From Hyphomonadaceae bacterium BL14 (GTDB lineage: Bacteria; Pseudomonadota; Alphaproteobacteria; Caulobacterales; Maricaulaceae), in the NCBI GenBank assembly GCA_027627705.1, contig CP091242.1, positions 422,076-486,075 on the forward strand: a stretch of DNA of 64,000 nucleotides, written 5' to 3'. The translations under genes and the position numbers were made by a program. Numbering within the stretch: position 1 is the stretch's first letter; each line of letters starts with the position of its first letter. Positions 17,886 through 26,882 of this stretch are shown here, piece by piece. The notes under the pieces were generated by a model, which was not told the origin of the DNA, did no database searches, and saw only the letters and a program-made list of their open reading frames with translations.

Positions 17886-18766
17886 CCTGCCAGACCCCAC
17901 CCGATGTGCCGCAGGCCGCCATCGATCTGTACGATGCCTACGCCCACAAGACGCTGGACCGGCGCGGGTTTCTCGAACAGCTTACCGCGCTGGCCGGCAG
18001 CGTTGCCGCCGCCGCTGCGCTCCTGCCCCTTATCGAGCCGGGCTCGGCGCACGCGCAGACGATTGGCGAGGATGACCCCCGCCTGGTCACAGAGCGTGTG
18101 GTGGTGCCGGGCGGGCAGTCCGGGCTTGAAGGCTACCTCGCCGTCCCTTCTGGCGACGGGCCTATCGGCGCAGTGCTGGTGGTCCATGAAAACCGGGGCC
18201 TGAACGCGCATATCGAGGATGTCGCCCGCCGCTTTGCAGCCGAAGGCTTCATGGCGCTGTCGCTGGATTTCCTGAGCCCGGCAGGCGGCACGCCGGGTGA
18301 CCCAGACGCGGCCCGCGAGATGATTGGCGCGCTTCAGGCAGACGATACGCTGGCGAACGGCCTCGCCGCGCTTCAATGGCTGCGCGGCCATCCGCGCGGC
18401 AATGGCCGCACAGGCGTAATCGGGTTTTGCTGGGGCGGGGCGATGGTCAACCGGCTGGCGGTGGCAGATCCTGCCCTGGATGCCGGGTCCATGTTCTACG
18501 GCTCTGCGCCCGACGCGTCCGGCGCCGCCCATGTCCGCGCGCGCTTGTTGCTCAATTACGGTGAACTGGATGCGCGCATCAATGCCGGTATCCCTGCCTG
18601 GACGCAGGCTCTGGAAGCGGCTGGCGTTGATTTCGAAGCCCATATCTATCCCGGTGCCCAGCATGCCTTCTTCAATGACACCTCGCCGGCGCGCTTCGAT
18701 CCGCAAGCCGCCGCCCTTGCGTGGCAGCGGACTCTGACCCTGTTCGGGGACGCCCTTGAACGTTAG
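17882..18766 (+). CDS. Dienelactone hydrolase family protein, probably exported
   Basis: Alpha/beta hydrolase. The 294-aa protein begins with about 30 polar residues, then DRRGFLEQL and a hydrophobic stretch ending in SAHAQ, a Tat-like signal with twin Arg followed by an AxA cleavage site. The nucleophile elbow is GFCWGG (Cys as in dienelactone hydrolase); the Asp is in GELDARIN and the His in PGAQHAFFND. The substrate is unknown; exported homologues are usually annotated carboxymethylenebutenolidase-like. It is translationally coupled to both glycosyltransferase neighbours. Confidence 0.86.
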   Translation: MTCQTPPDVPQAAIDLYDAYAHKTLDRRGFLEQLTALAGSVAAAAALLPLIEPGSAHAQTIGEDDPRLVTERVVVPGGQSGLEGYLAVPSGDGPIGAVLVVHENRGLNAHIEDVARRFAAEGFMALSLDFLSPAGGTPGDPDAAREMIGALQADDTLANGLAALQWLRGHPRGNGRTGVIGFCWGGAMVNRLAVADPALDAGSMFYGSAPDASGAAHVRARLLLNYGELDARINAGIPAWTQALEAAGVDFEAHIYPGAQHAFFNDTSPARFDPQAAALAWQRTLTLFGDALER

Positions 18767-19358
18767 TGCGCGCCTCATTGTCTTCGCCAAGGCACCGGTC
18801 ATTGGCGGGGCCAAGACGCGCCTTGCTGCAGGTATCGGCAAGGTGGGTGCCTGGCGAATCTATCGCGCCATGACGGCCAGGGTCCTGCGCCACCTGAATG
18901 ATCCGCGCTGGCGCACAGTGCTGACCATTGCGCCGGACCGGGCTGTCACGCGCCGCTTTCCCGGGGTCTGGCCGCAGCACGTTGCGCGCGCCGGGCAGGG
19001 TGGCGGCGATCTGGGTGCGCGCCAGGCGCGGGCGTTTGAGGGGCTTGGGCCGGTGTGCGTGATCGGCACGGATGCGCCCGGCGTGACCCGCGCCGACATT
19101 GCTTTTGCGTTCGCTCAACTCAAGCGCCATGACGCGGTGATCGGCCCGGCCGAGGATGGCGGCTACTGGCTGCTGGCGCTGAACGGCCCGGCGCCGCGCG
19201 GCCTGTTTGACGGCGTGCGCTGGTCGCATGATCAGACGCGGGCCGATCTGGAGGGGCGGTTGACGGCGCACGGGTTCACGATCGCCCGGCTGCGCACCTT
19301 GCGCGATGTGGATGAGGCGGCTGATCTCAAGCGTCCTGGCCGTCCAGCCTCGCCTTGA
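18756..19358 (+). CDS. TIGR04282-family glycosyltransferase
   Basis: Small nucleotidyl/glycosyltransferase-like protein (200 aa). It opens with [18 protein letters not shown], has [14 protein letters not shown] in the middle, and the [16 protein letters not shown] block, all hallmarks of the family and of cobalamin-guanylyltransferase-like folds. The start is TTG at 18756, overlapping the hydrolase gene by 11 bp; no ATG or GTG fits ahead of the conserved strand. Its last 32 bp overlap the 3' end of the convergent uracil-DNA glycosylase gene. Together with the gene at 17118 it forms a TIGR04283/TIGR04282 pair with an inserted hydrolase. Confidence 0.85.
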   Translation: MNVSARLIVFAKAPVIGGAKTRLAAGIGKVGAWRIYRAMTARVLRHLNDPRWRTVLTIAPDRAVTRRFPGVWPQHVARAGQGGGDLGARQARAFEGLGPVCVIGTDAPGVTRADIAFAFAQLKRHDAVIGPAEDGGYWLLALNGPAPRGLFDGVRWSHDQTRADLEGRLTAHGFTIARLRTLRDVDEAADLKRPGRPASP

Positions 19359-20151
19359 GGCTCAGTAAATCTTCCCAGGCGCGCGCTTTTTCCTGCGGGC
19401 GGCGCAGCAGGAAGGCCGGGTGGTAGATGGGCAAGGCGGGGATGGGCACCCCGCCCTCGGGCGTGAACGCGCCCCAGCGCCCGCGCAGGGCGGTGATGCC
19501 GGCATTGGCGTGCAGCATGGACTGGGCCGCGATGCCGCCAGCGAACACCAGAAGCTCCGGCTTCACCAAAGCAATATGGCGCTCGGCGAAGGGGCGGCAG
19601 GCGGCGATTTCGGCGTCGGTGGGCTTGCGATTGCCGGGCGGGCGCCAGAACACGACATTGGTGATGTAGGCATCGTCCGCACCCAGACCGATGGCCGCCA
19701 GCATCCGGTCGAGCAATTGCCCGGACCGGCCGACGAAGGGTGATCCGGCGATATCCTCCTCGCGGCCCGGTGCCTCGCCCACCACCATGACCCGCGCCTC
19801 GGGATTGCCGCGCGCGAACACCAGCTGGGTGGCGGTGACTTTCAGCGGGCAGCCCTCATAGGCGGACAGCGCGCCTTTCAGCGCCTCCAGAGTCTCGGCC
19901 CTGGCGGCGATGGCGCGGGCGTCTTCGTGGGAGGGCGGCGGCGCGCCAAAACCGGCGGCGCGGGCGGCCTGGGGCGTGGCGCGGGCTGATTGTGCGGGCG
20001 GTTGTTGAGCGGGCACCGGCGCGCGCCGGGGCTGGCTTGGCCCGGTGCGCTCCTCGGGCAGTGGGGGCAGCACATCCACGCCGGCCTGATCCCACCAATG
20101 TGTGAGGCTTTTCAGCACACGGATGTCTTCAGGGCTCATTTGGGCGGACAT
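19327..20151 (-). CDS. Uracil-DNA glycosylase, family-4-like, missing two Fe-S cysteines
   Basis: Predicted to excise uracil from DNA. After a Pro/Ala-rich linker of about 80 residues come the conserved [20 protein letters not shown] (catalytic and water-binding region), [15 protein letters not shown], and [12 protein letters not shown] near the C-terminus. Family 4 enzymes bind a 4Fe-4S cluster through a CxxC pair and a KCRPPGNR...C pair. Here each pair has lost one Cys ([15 protein letters not shown]), and the whole protein has only two. So a cluster is unlikely in the usual form. The ATG at 20151 is chosen; one at 20139 is also possible. Confidence 0.85.
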   Translation of the reverse strand: MSAQMSPEDIRVLKSLTHWWDQAGVDVLPPLPEERTGPSQPRRAPVPAQQPPAQSARATPQAARAAGFGAPPPSHEDARAIAARAETLEALKGALSAYEGCPLKVTATQLVFARGNPEARVMVVGEAPGREEDIAGSPFVGRSGQLLDRMLAAIGLGADDAYITNVVFWRPPGNRKPTDAEIAACRPFAERHIALVKPELLVFAGGIAAQSMLHANAGITALRGRWGAFTPEGGVPIPALPIYHPAFLLRRPQEKARAWEDLLSLKARLDGQDA

Positions 20152-20295
20152 CGGGCCGGGCTCTGCAAGCGATATGGCTGAGGGCGGGGTTCGCCCTAGC
20201 TCATGGGGAGACCCTAGGCTAAGACGGGTTTGAGGCGCGCGCCAGTGATGGCGCTGTGCGACTGGACAGACACGCAGTGTGAGCAGGAGGCGATT

Positions 20296-21972
20296 TTGGC
20301 CGATCAGGCGATTGAGCGCGAAGCCATGGAATATGACGTCGTCATCGTAGGCGCCGGCCCGGCGGGCCTGGCTGCGGCGATCCGCCTGAAGCAGGTGGCT
20401 CAGGACGCGGGGCAGGATGTGTCCGTAGCGGTGCTGGAAAAGGGCTCTGAAGTCGGTGCCCATATCCTTTCGGGCGTGGTGCTTGACCCCAAGGCGCTTG
20501 ACGAACTTCTGCCCGCGTGGCGCACCGACCCGTCCCAGCCTTTCGATACGCAGGTCACCGAAGACAAGTTCGTGATGCTGGGCGAGGCGGGTTCGGCCAC
20601 CATCCCCGGCTTTGCCATGCCGGACTTCATGCACAATCACGGCTGCTTTGTCGGCTCGCTGGCCAATGTCTGCCGCTGGCTGAGTGAGCAAGCCGAAGCG
20701 CTGGGCGTGGAGATTTATCCCGGCTTCCCGGCGGCCAGCTATATCGAGGAGGACGGCGTCATCAAGGGCGTGATTACCGGCGATATGGGCGTGGCCAGGG
20801 ACGGCTCGCCCAAAGACGCCTATCAGCCCGGCATGGAGCTGCGCGCCAAATACACGCTGATTGGCGAGGGCGCGCGCGGAAATCTCTCTAAGCAGCTCAT
20901 TCGCGCCTACGGGCTGGACGAGGGCCGCGAGCCGCAGAAATACGGGCTTGGCATGAAGGAGCTCTGGCGCGTGAAGCCGGAGCATTTCCACAAGGGCCGG
21001 GTGCAGCACACCATGGGGTGGCCGCTGGACAATGCCACCGGCGGCGGGTCGTTCCTCTATCATTTTGGCGACAACCTGGTCGCAGTCGGCTTTGTGGTGC
21101 ACCTCAATTACAAGAACCCGCACCTGTTCCCGTTCGGCGAGTTCCAGCGCTTCAAGACCCATCCCGAGATCGCGCCGCTGTTCGAGGGTGCAGAGCGCCT
21201 GTCTTATGGCGCGCGCGCCATCACCGAGGGCGGGTTCCAGTCGGTGCCCAAGCTGGCCTTCCCCGGCGGGGCGCTGATCGGCTGCTCGGCCGGCTTCGTC
21301 AACGTGCCGCGCATCAAGGGCAGCCATAACGCCATGAAGACCGGCATGATGGCCGCCGAGGCGGTTGCGGCGGCTCTGGCCGATAGCCGCGCCCATGACA
21401 CGCTGGACGCCTACCAGGCGGCCTATGAGAGCAGCTGGGTCCATGCCGAGCTGAAATCCGTGCGCAATGTCAAACCGATGTGGACCAAGTTCGGCACGGT
21501 GCTGGGCGTGGCGCTCGGCGCGCTGGACATGTGGACCAACCGGCTGATCCCGGGCTTCTCCCTGTTCGGCACGATGAAACATGGCGGGCCGGACTATGCC
21601 GCCACCAAGCCGGCGGCGGACTGCAAGCCGATCACCTATCCCAGGCCGGATGGCGTCCTGACCTTTGACCGCCTGTCTTCGGTCTTTGTGTCCAACACCA
21701 ATCATGAGGAAGACCAGCCGGTTCACCTCAAGGTCGCCGATATGGATCTGCAAAAGCAGAGCGAGCTGGGGGTGTATGGCGGCCCGTCGGCGCGGTATTG
21801 CCCGGCGGCGGTCTATGAGTGGGTGCCCGATGAAAAGACCGGCGAGCAGCGCTTCGTGATCAACGCGCAGAACTGCGTGCACTGCAAGACCTGCGACATC
21901 AAGGACCCCAACCAGAACATCAACTGGACCACGCCTGAAGGCGCGGGCGGACCCAATTACCCCAACATGTGA
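20296..21972 (+). CDS. Electron transfer flavoprotein-ubiquinone oxidoreductase
   Basis: Passes electrons from reduced ETF (fed by acyl-CoA and amine dehydrogenases) to ubiquinone at the inner membrane. The N-terminal FAD motif is [20 protein letters not shown]. The 4Fe-4S ligands are in RYCPAAVYE and [13 protein letters not shown], and [18 protein letters not shown] is the family's C-terminus. AGGAGG at 20285-20290, with a 5-nt gap, points to the TTG at 20296 as the start, giving a normal N-terminus ([13 protein letters not shown]) and 558 aa. An upstream in-frame ATG at 20230 has no such support. Its partner etfAB is not in the window. Confidence 0.94.
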   Translation: MADQAIEREAMEYDVVIVGAGPAGLAAAIRLKQVAQDAGQDVSVAVLEKGSEVGAHILSGVVLDPKALDELLPAWRTDPSQPFDTQVTEDKFVMLGEAGSATIPGFAMPDFMHNHGCFVGSLANVCRWLSEQAEALGVEIYPGFPAASYIEEDGVIKGVITGDMGVARDGSPKDAYQPGMELRAKYTLIGEGARGNLSKQLIRAYGLDEGREPQKYGLGMKELWRVKPEHFHKGRVQHTMGWPLDNATGGGSFLYHFGDNLVAVGFVVHLNYKNPHLFPFGEFQRFKTHPEIAPLFEGAERLSYGARAITEGGFQSVPKLAFPGGALIGCSAGFVNVPRIKGSHNAMKTGMMAAEAVAAALADSRAHDTLDAYQAAYESSWVHAELKSVRNVKPMWTKFGTVLGVALGALDMWTNRLIPGFSLFGTMKHGGPDYAATKPAADCKPITYPRPDGVLTFDRLSSVFVSNTNHEEDQPVHLKVADMDLQKQSELGVYGGPSARYCPAAVYEWVPDEKTGEQRFVINAQNCVHCKTCDIKDPNQNINWTTPEGAGGPNYPNM

Positions 21973-22004
21973 GGCGTGGAGCGTCCAAGCGTTCCGCGGG
22001 CGCC

Positions 22005-23681
22005 ATGCGCACACTGATCATCATTCTGGCCTTGGCCCTGCCTGCCGCGTCCTGCGCGGGCGGGCCGCGGTTTCTGGCACCTGATGACACGCCGCAGACA
22101 GCGTATGGCGCGTTCCTGTCAGCACGCTATGCGGCGCAGATGAGCGATATCGCGGCGTCTGCGGCGTATTACGATGCAGCTCACGGCCATGAACCCGGTC
22201 TGGCGATGGTGGCCGACCGGGCATTCTCCACAGCCTTGATGGCGGGCGATTTTGCGCGCGCCGACCGCCTCGCCACGGATGCGGGGCGTGAGGGCGGCGT
22301 GGGCGGGGTGGCCAGCCTCTACGCCCTGGCCGTGCAGCTGGCGGACGGGCAGGCGGCGGCGCCGGACGCAACCCAGTATGGCCCGTTCGGCGAATTGATC
22401 GCGGTGATTCTGGGCGATTGGGAGCATGTTCGGCGCGGGCGCGCCCCGGCGGCGGCTGAAGCGGCGTCGAACCATGACGTGCCCATGGGCGCGGCGGGTT
22501 ATCTGTTGATCCACCAGGGCCTGCTGCTGGAAGCAGGCGGCGAGTTTGAGCGCGCCGAGAGTGCCTATCGCGCAGCGGACAATTCGCTCGGCCTGCGCGA
22601 TTATACCGGCGTATTGCTGGGCGCGTTTCTGGAGCGCCGCGGGCGGCGTGAAGACGCCGCCGGGATTTACGAGCGCCAGATCGCGCGCTCAGGCGGCGAC
22701 GGTGATCCGGAAATCGCCGCAGCGCTGGCGCGTGTTCAATCGGGTGGCCGGCCCCCGCGCTTCCCGACCGCGCCGCACGCGGCCGCGCGGGCCATCCATG
22801 GGCCCGCTGTGCTGCTGATGGCGCGCGCGCCGGTCGAGTTTCCCGTCCTTTACCTGCGCCTCGCCCAGCGCCTGGATCCATCATTCGCACGCAATACCCT
22901 GGCCGTGGCGGACGCGCTGCAATCGCTGGGGCTCGCGCCAGCGGCCCGGCGCGCTTATGGCAGGATTTATGCGGGTCCGTTCGCCGAACGCGCGGAGATT
23001 TCAGCCGCCTGGCTCGACTTTGAAGCGGGCCGCACACAGGCGGCGCTGGAACGGGCCCGCGCCCTGGGCGGATCATCGGCCTCGCCGGGATTGCGTATGC
23101 TGCTGGCCAATCTCCTGCAGGCCTCAGGCGATTGCGCAGCTGCGGAAGCCCTTTACATCTCGCTGATCGATGAAGCCGAGGCCGCAGGCGAAACCGCCGA
23201 CTGGCGTCATGCCTATTTTGCGGGCAGTTGCAGGCTGTCGCGGGCCGGATGGGACGCAGCTGCGCCCCTGATGCTGCGAGCGCTGGAACTGGCGCCCGAC
23301 CAGCCCGCCGTGCTCAATGATGTGGGATATTCCCTGATCGTGGAGGGCGGCGAGGTGGAGCGCGGACTGGATATGGTCCAGCGCGCCGCGACGCTGGAGC
23401 CGGAAAACCCGGCCTTTCTGGATTCGGTTGGCTGGGGGTTCTACCGCGCAGGTTACCCGGAAGAGGCCGTGGACTGGCTGGAGCGCGCCATAGAGCGGCA
23501 GCCGGGCAATCCGGTGATCACCTGGCATCTGGGCGATGTCTACGCTGCGACGGGCCGTGAGCTGGAGGCAGGTTTCCATTGGCGCCGGGCGCTGGAGCTG
23601 GACCCGGATCCTGAGCTCGCAGCGCTGATCGAACGGCGTCTGTCGCTCGGCCTGGCTGCCGGACCGGTGGAGGCGTCATGA
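22005..23681 (+). CDS. Tetratricopeptide repeat protein, exported
   Basis: Repeat protein of unknown partner. A short hydrophobic leader ([14 protein letters not shown]) could be a lipoprotein or Sec signal. Helical TPR-type repeats then fill the 558 residues; the best are at the C-terminal end ([56 protein letters not shown]). It overlaps ispE by 4 bp; a TPR gene directly ahead of ispE is a familiar alphaproteobacterial pattern. A GTG at 21969 overlapping the upstream stop would add 12 residues but spoil the signal. Confidence 0.82.
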   Translation: MRTLIIILALALPAASCAGGPRFLAPDDTPQTAYGAFLSARYAAQMSDIAASAAYYDAAHGHEPGLAMVADRAFSTALMAGDFARADRLATDAGREGGVGGVASLYALAVQLADGQAAAPDATQYGPFGELIAVILGDWEHVRRGRAPAAAEAASNHDVPMGAAGYLLIHQGLLLEAGGEFERAESAYRAADNSLGLRDYTGVLLGAFLERRGRREDAAGIYERQIARSGGDGDPEIAAALARVQSGGRPPRFPTAPHAAARAIHGPAVLLMARAPVEFPVLYLRLAQRLDPSFARNTLAVADALQSLGLAPAARRAYGRIYAGPFAERAEISAAWLDFEAGRTQAALERARALGGSSASPGLRMLLANLLQASGDCAAAEALYISLIDEAEAAGETADWRHAYFAGSCRLSRAGWDAAAPLMLRALELAPDQPAVLNDVGYSLIVEGGEVERGLDMVQRAATLEPENPAFLDSVGWGFYRAGYPEEAVDWLERAIERQPGNPVITWHLGDVYAATGRELEAGFHWRRALELDPDPELAALIERRLSLGLAAGPVEAS

Positions 23682-24568
23682 ATCTGTCTCTGCGCGCCGG
23701 CGTGGAGCAATTTGCCCCCGCCAAGGTCAATCTGACGCTGCGAGTCGGGCGCGCCCGCGCTGACGGCTATCATCCTCTGGACTCCCTGGTGGTGTTCGCC
23801 GACTGGGGCGACACGCTTGTGGCCGAGCCTGCCGATGATCTGACCCTTGCCATCGAGGGGGATCGCGCCGGGGCGCTGCAGGACGAGCCGCACAATCTGG
23901 TGCTCAAGGCCGCCTGGGCGCTGCGGGCCGCCGCAGGACGGCGTGAGCTGGGCGCGCGCCTGACCCTGACCAAGCGCCTGCCCGTTGCGGCAGGGCTGGG
24001 GGGCGGGTCGTCGGATGCGGCGGCTGCGCTGCGCGCGCTCACGGCGCTCTGGGACCTTGATTTTTCGCTGCGCCAGCTGGCCGAGGTCGGTTCGGCTATC
24101 GGGGCGGACGTACCGGTGTGCGTGCATGCCCGCGCGGCGCGCATGAGCGGGATTGGTGAAGCGGTGACGCCGCTGGCCGCCTGGCCGTCCCTGCCTGCCC
24201 TAATCCTGCATCCGGGCGCGGCGCTGTCGACAGGACCGGTGTTCAAGGCCTTTGACGAGGCGGACCCAGTCCCGCTGGCCGAGGGCGCGGTGATGGCGGC
24301 GGGCGATCTGGAGGGCGCGCTGCGCCGCCTGTCCTCTGATGCCAATGATCTGGAGGCACCCGCCCGGCGGCTGTGCCCCGCGGTCAGCGAGGCTTTGGAC
24401 CTGCTGGCGGACCTGCCCGGCGCGCGCCTGGCGCGAATGTCCGGCTCCGGGGCGAGCTGTTTTGCGATCTTTGAGACGCTGGATGCGGCGCGCGACAGCG
24501 CCGCCCTTATCCAGCGTGCCCGGCCGGACTGGACCGCGGCACCGGTGATTCTGGCGGGGGCCGTATGA
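23678..24568 (+). CDS. ispE: 4-diphosphocytidyl-2-C-methyl-D-erythritol kinase
   Basis: ATP-dependent phosphorylation of CDP-methylerythritol in the MEP isoprenoid pathway, cytoplasmic. GHMP kinase signs: substrate-binding AKVNLTLRVGRARADGYHPLDSL with its Lys near residue 14, ATP-binding PVAAGLGGGSSDAAAAL at about 104, and the C-terminal GARLARMSGSGASCFAIF. Length 296 aa is usual. ATGA overlaps link it to the TPR gene upstream and the transferase downstream, so the three are probably co-translated. Confidence 0.95.
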   Translation: MNLSLRAGVEQFAPAKVNLTLRVGRARADGYHPLDSLVVFADWGDTLVAEPADDLTLAIEGDRAGALQDEPHNLVLKAAWALRAAAGRRELGARLTLTKRLPVAAGLGGGSSDAAAALRALTALWDLDFSLRQLAEVGSAIGADVPVCVHARAARMSGIGEAVTPLAAWPSLPALILHPGAALSTGPVFKAFDEADPVPLAEGAVMAAGDLEGALRRLSSDANDLEAPARRLCPAVSEALDLLADLPGARLARMSGSGASCFAIFETLDAARDSAALIQRARPDWTAAPVILAGAV

Positions 24569-25572
24569 GCCTTGCGGTGTTCGCCATTCTGGCGGCTGCC
24601 TTTGCCGCCAGCCTGATCGTGACCGTGCTGGCATGGCGTGCGGGCGTGCTGGACATGCCCAATGCGCGCTCCAGCCATGTGAACCCGACCCCGCGCGCTG
24701 GGGGCCTCGGCGTGATGGCGGGGCTGGGTGCCGGCGCGCTGGCCGCCAGCGCGTTCGCCCTGTCCGGCGGGCCGCTGGCGGGCATGCTGATCATCGCCGC
24801 TGCCTTTGCTGTGATGGGCTTTGCCGATGACCTGATCACGCTGGGCGAGACGGGCAAGGCGGTCGCCAGCGTCTGCCTGTGCATTGCCCTCGCCGCCGTG
24901 GCGGGGCCTGTGACGCATATTCCCTTGGATGGCGCGACCGGACTGAACCTGCCGGTCTGGCTGGGCTGGGCGGGCTCGGCCCTGTTCGTGTTCGTGGCGG
25001 TCAATGCGGTCAATTTCATGGACGGCTCGGACGGCATGTTTCCCGCCGTGATGATCCCGGCGAGCATCGGTCTGGCGGTAGCCGGGCTGGTGGCAGGCGT
25101 GACAGCCAGCGTCATTGTCGGCGCGGCGCTGGCGGCAGGGCTGGCGGGATTTGTACTGTTCAACTGGCATCCCGCGCGCGTGTTCGCCGGGGATGTGGGC
25201 GCGCTGGGTGCCGGGGCAGCATATGCGGGGGGCGCGCTGGCGCTGGCCGGTCACGGTTTTCCCGGATCGCTCTGGCTGGCGCCGCTCTTCGTTCTGGTGT
25301 TTCTCGCCGATGTGCTGCTGACGCTATTGCGCCGGGCGCGCCATGGCCGCTTCTCGCTGCAGGCCCATCGCGAGCATGCCTATCAGCGCCTGATCGATAG
25401 CGGGTGGAGCCATAGCCGCGTCGCGCTGGTCTATGGCGGGCTGACCTCCCTGATCGTCCTGACAGGCCTGGCCGCCGTGCAAGGGCCTGATATCGCGCCT
25501 TTCCTGGCGTTCTGGATATGGACCGCCATCCTGATTATCCTGCACATTCTGGTGGGCCGCGCGGCGCAATAG
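24565..25572 (+). CDS. Polyprenyl-phosphate sugar-1-phosphate transferase (MraY/WecA-like)
   Basis: Integral membrane enzyme moving a sugar-1-phosphate from UDP-sugar to undecaprenyl phosphate, the first step of a surface polysaccharide. The 335-aa protein has about ten hydrophobic helices. Family motifs: NARSSHVNPTPRAGGLG near the N-terminus, the acidic GFADDLIT, NAVNFMDGSDGM, VFAGDVGALG and the loop HREHAYQRL, which is of WecA/WbpL rather than MraY type. The sugar is unknown. It may serve with the WbpM-like dehydratase at 59215. ATGA overlap with ispE. Confidence 0.88.
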   Translation: MSLAVFAILAAAFAASLIVTVLAWRAGVLDMPNARSSHVNPTPRAGGLGVMAGLGAGALAASAFALSGGPLAGMLIIAAAFAVMGFADDLITLGETGKAVASVCLCIALAAVAGPVTHIPLDGATGLNLPVWLGWAGSALFVFVAVNAVNFMDGSDGMFPAVMIPASIGLAVAGLVAGVTASVIVGAALAAGLAGFVLFNWHPARVFAGDVGALGAGAAYAGGALALAGHGFPGSLWLAPLFVLVFLADVLLTLLRRARHGRFSLQAHREHAYQRLIDSGWSHSRVALVYGGLTSLIVLTGLAAVQGPDIAPFLAFWIWTAILIILHILVGRAAQ

Positions 25573-25617
25573 TGCCAGCACCCGGGGCGCAAAACCGTCA
25601 TTGAAAGGAAATATTTC

Positions 25618-25645
25618 TTGCCTGGGCCCTTGCCGTGCGTATAGT
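25618..25645 (+). promoter_or_regulatory. Candidate sigma-70 promoter of nadABC
   Basis: TTGCCT (25618-25623), a 16-bp spacer and TATAGT (25640-25645, five of six to consensus) lie about 110 bp upstream of nadA in a non-coding gap. Confidence 0.5.
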
Positions 25646-25679
25646 CGCCTCCACCTTAGGCTCACATAGAGCAAAAGTG

Positions 25680-25712
25680 CGGCGCGTCCCCTCGATCCCG
25701 CGCCGTTTCTTT
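25680..25712 (+). terminator. Terminator-like hairpin in the nadA leader
   Basis: CGGCGCG (25680-25686) pairs with CGCGCCG (25699-25705) over a 12-nt loop and is followed by TTTCTTT. It lies downstream of the candidate promoter and 40 bp before nadA. It could end the upstream ispE transcript or attenuate nadABC. Confidence 0.55.
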
Positions 25713-25752
25713 AGGCCCGAGAAATGCTCAATCCGAGCAAAAGGAGTTGGCC

Positions 25753-26868
25753 ATGGACGGCATGCATTTCACGCCCGGCAATGATTGGCCCGAAGCCGAA
25801 GCGCTGGTCTATGACGATGCGGTCAAGGCGCGCACTGATCATCTTTACGACCGGGTGAAAGATGTCATTACGCCCATGGAGTGGCCGGTCTTCGCGCCGC
25901 TGATCGACGCCATCAACCGTCTGAAGGTGGAGCGCGGCGCGACCATTCTGGCGCACAACTACATGACGCCGGAAATCTTCAACTGTGTGGGCGACATCAC
26001 CGGGGACTCCCTGAAGCTCGCCCAGGTGGCCGCTGAAGCCAAGGAAGACGTGATCGTCCAGGCCGGCGTGCATTTCATGGCCGAGACCGCGAAAATCCTG
26101 TCGCCGGACAAGACGGTGCTGATTCCGGACATGGCGGCGGGCTGCTCGCTGGCGGCATCCATCACCGGTGCCGACGTGCGCGCCATCAAGGCGGCCTATC
26201 CGCACCTGCCCATCGTGACCTATGTGAACACGTCGGCCGAGGTGAAGGCGTATTCCGACATTTGCTGCACCTCGTCCAACGCCGTGCAGGTGGTGGAAGC
26301 GGCCGCCGCGCAATGGGGCGTGGATACGGTGATCATGATCCCCGATGAATATCTCGCCAAGAACGTCGCCGCCCAGACCAGCATCAAGATCCTCACCTGG
26401 AAGGGTTCGTGCGAGGTGCACGAACTGTTCACGGCGCAGGACATTGACGATCTGCGCGCCGCCCACCCCGATGCAGTGATCCTGACCCACCCCGAATGCC
26501 CGCCTGAGGTGATGGCGAAGGCCGATTTCGCCGGCTCCACCGGTGCCATGGCGGCCTATGTGAAGGATAATGCGCCCAAAAAGGCCATCCTGATCACCGA
26601 GTGCTCGATGAGCGACAATGTGGCGGTTGAGAATCCGGGTGTGGCGTTCGTGCGCCCCTGTAATCTGTGCCCCCACATGAAGCGGATCACGCTCAAGGGC
26701 ATTTACGAAGCCCTGCGCGACATGCAGCACGAGGTTCATGTGGACCCGCAGATCGCGGAGATGGCGCGCGCCAGCCTGCAGGCCATGCTGGATCTGCCGC
26801 GCCTGTCCACGCCTCCGCACTTTGACACCGGCAAGGCAGCTGTCGCCGTGCCGTATGTGGCAGTCTGA
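25753..26868 (+). CDS. nadA: Quinolinate synthase A
   Basis: 4Fe-4S enzyme condensing iminoaspartate with dihydroxyacetone phosphate to quinolinate, in de novo NAD synthesis. The three cluster Cys lie in DMAAGCSLAASI, WKGSCEVHELF and RPCNLCPHMKRI, spaced as in the family. HNYMTPEI and DITGDSLKLAQVA mark the first domain, and THPECPPEV the third. The ATG at 25753 follows AAGGAG (25741-25746) by 6 nt, which decides the start over the TTG at 25747; 371 aa. First gene of nadA-nadB-nadC. Confidence 0.96.
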   Translation: MDGMHFTPGNDWPEAEALVYDDAVKARTDHLYDRVKDVITPMEWPVFAPLIDAINRLKVERGATILAHNYMTPEIFNCVGDITGDSLKLAQVAAEAKEDVIVQAGVHFMAETAKILSPDKTVLIPDMAAGCSLAASITGADVRAIKAAYPHLPIVTYVNTSAEVKAYSDICCTSSNAVQVVEAAAAQWGVDTVIMIPDEYLAKNVAAQTSIKILTWKGSCEVHELFTAQDIDDLRAAHPDAVILTHPECPPEVMAKADFAGSTGAMAAYVKDNAPKKAILITECSMSDNVAVENPGVAFVRPCNLCPHMKRITLKGIYEALRDMQHEVHVDPQIAEMARASLQAMLDLPRLSTPPHFDTGKAAVAVPYVAV

Positions 26869-26882
26869 GGCCTGACAGGTCC

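Noticed and set aside
20152..22014. Extension of the uracil-DNA glycosylase frame back to 22014
   Set aside because: It is the antisense of ETF-QO; the true N-terminus is within the last 275 residues of that frame.
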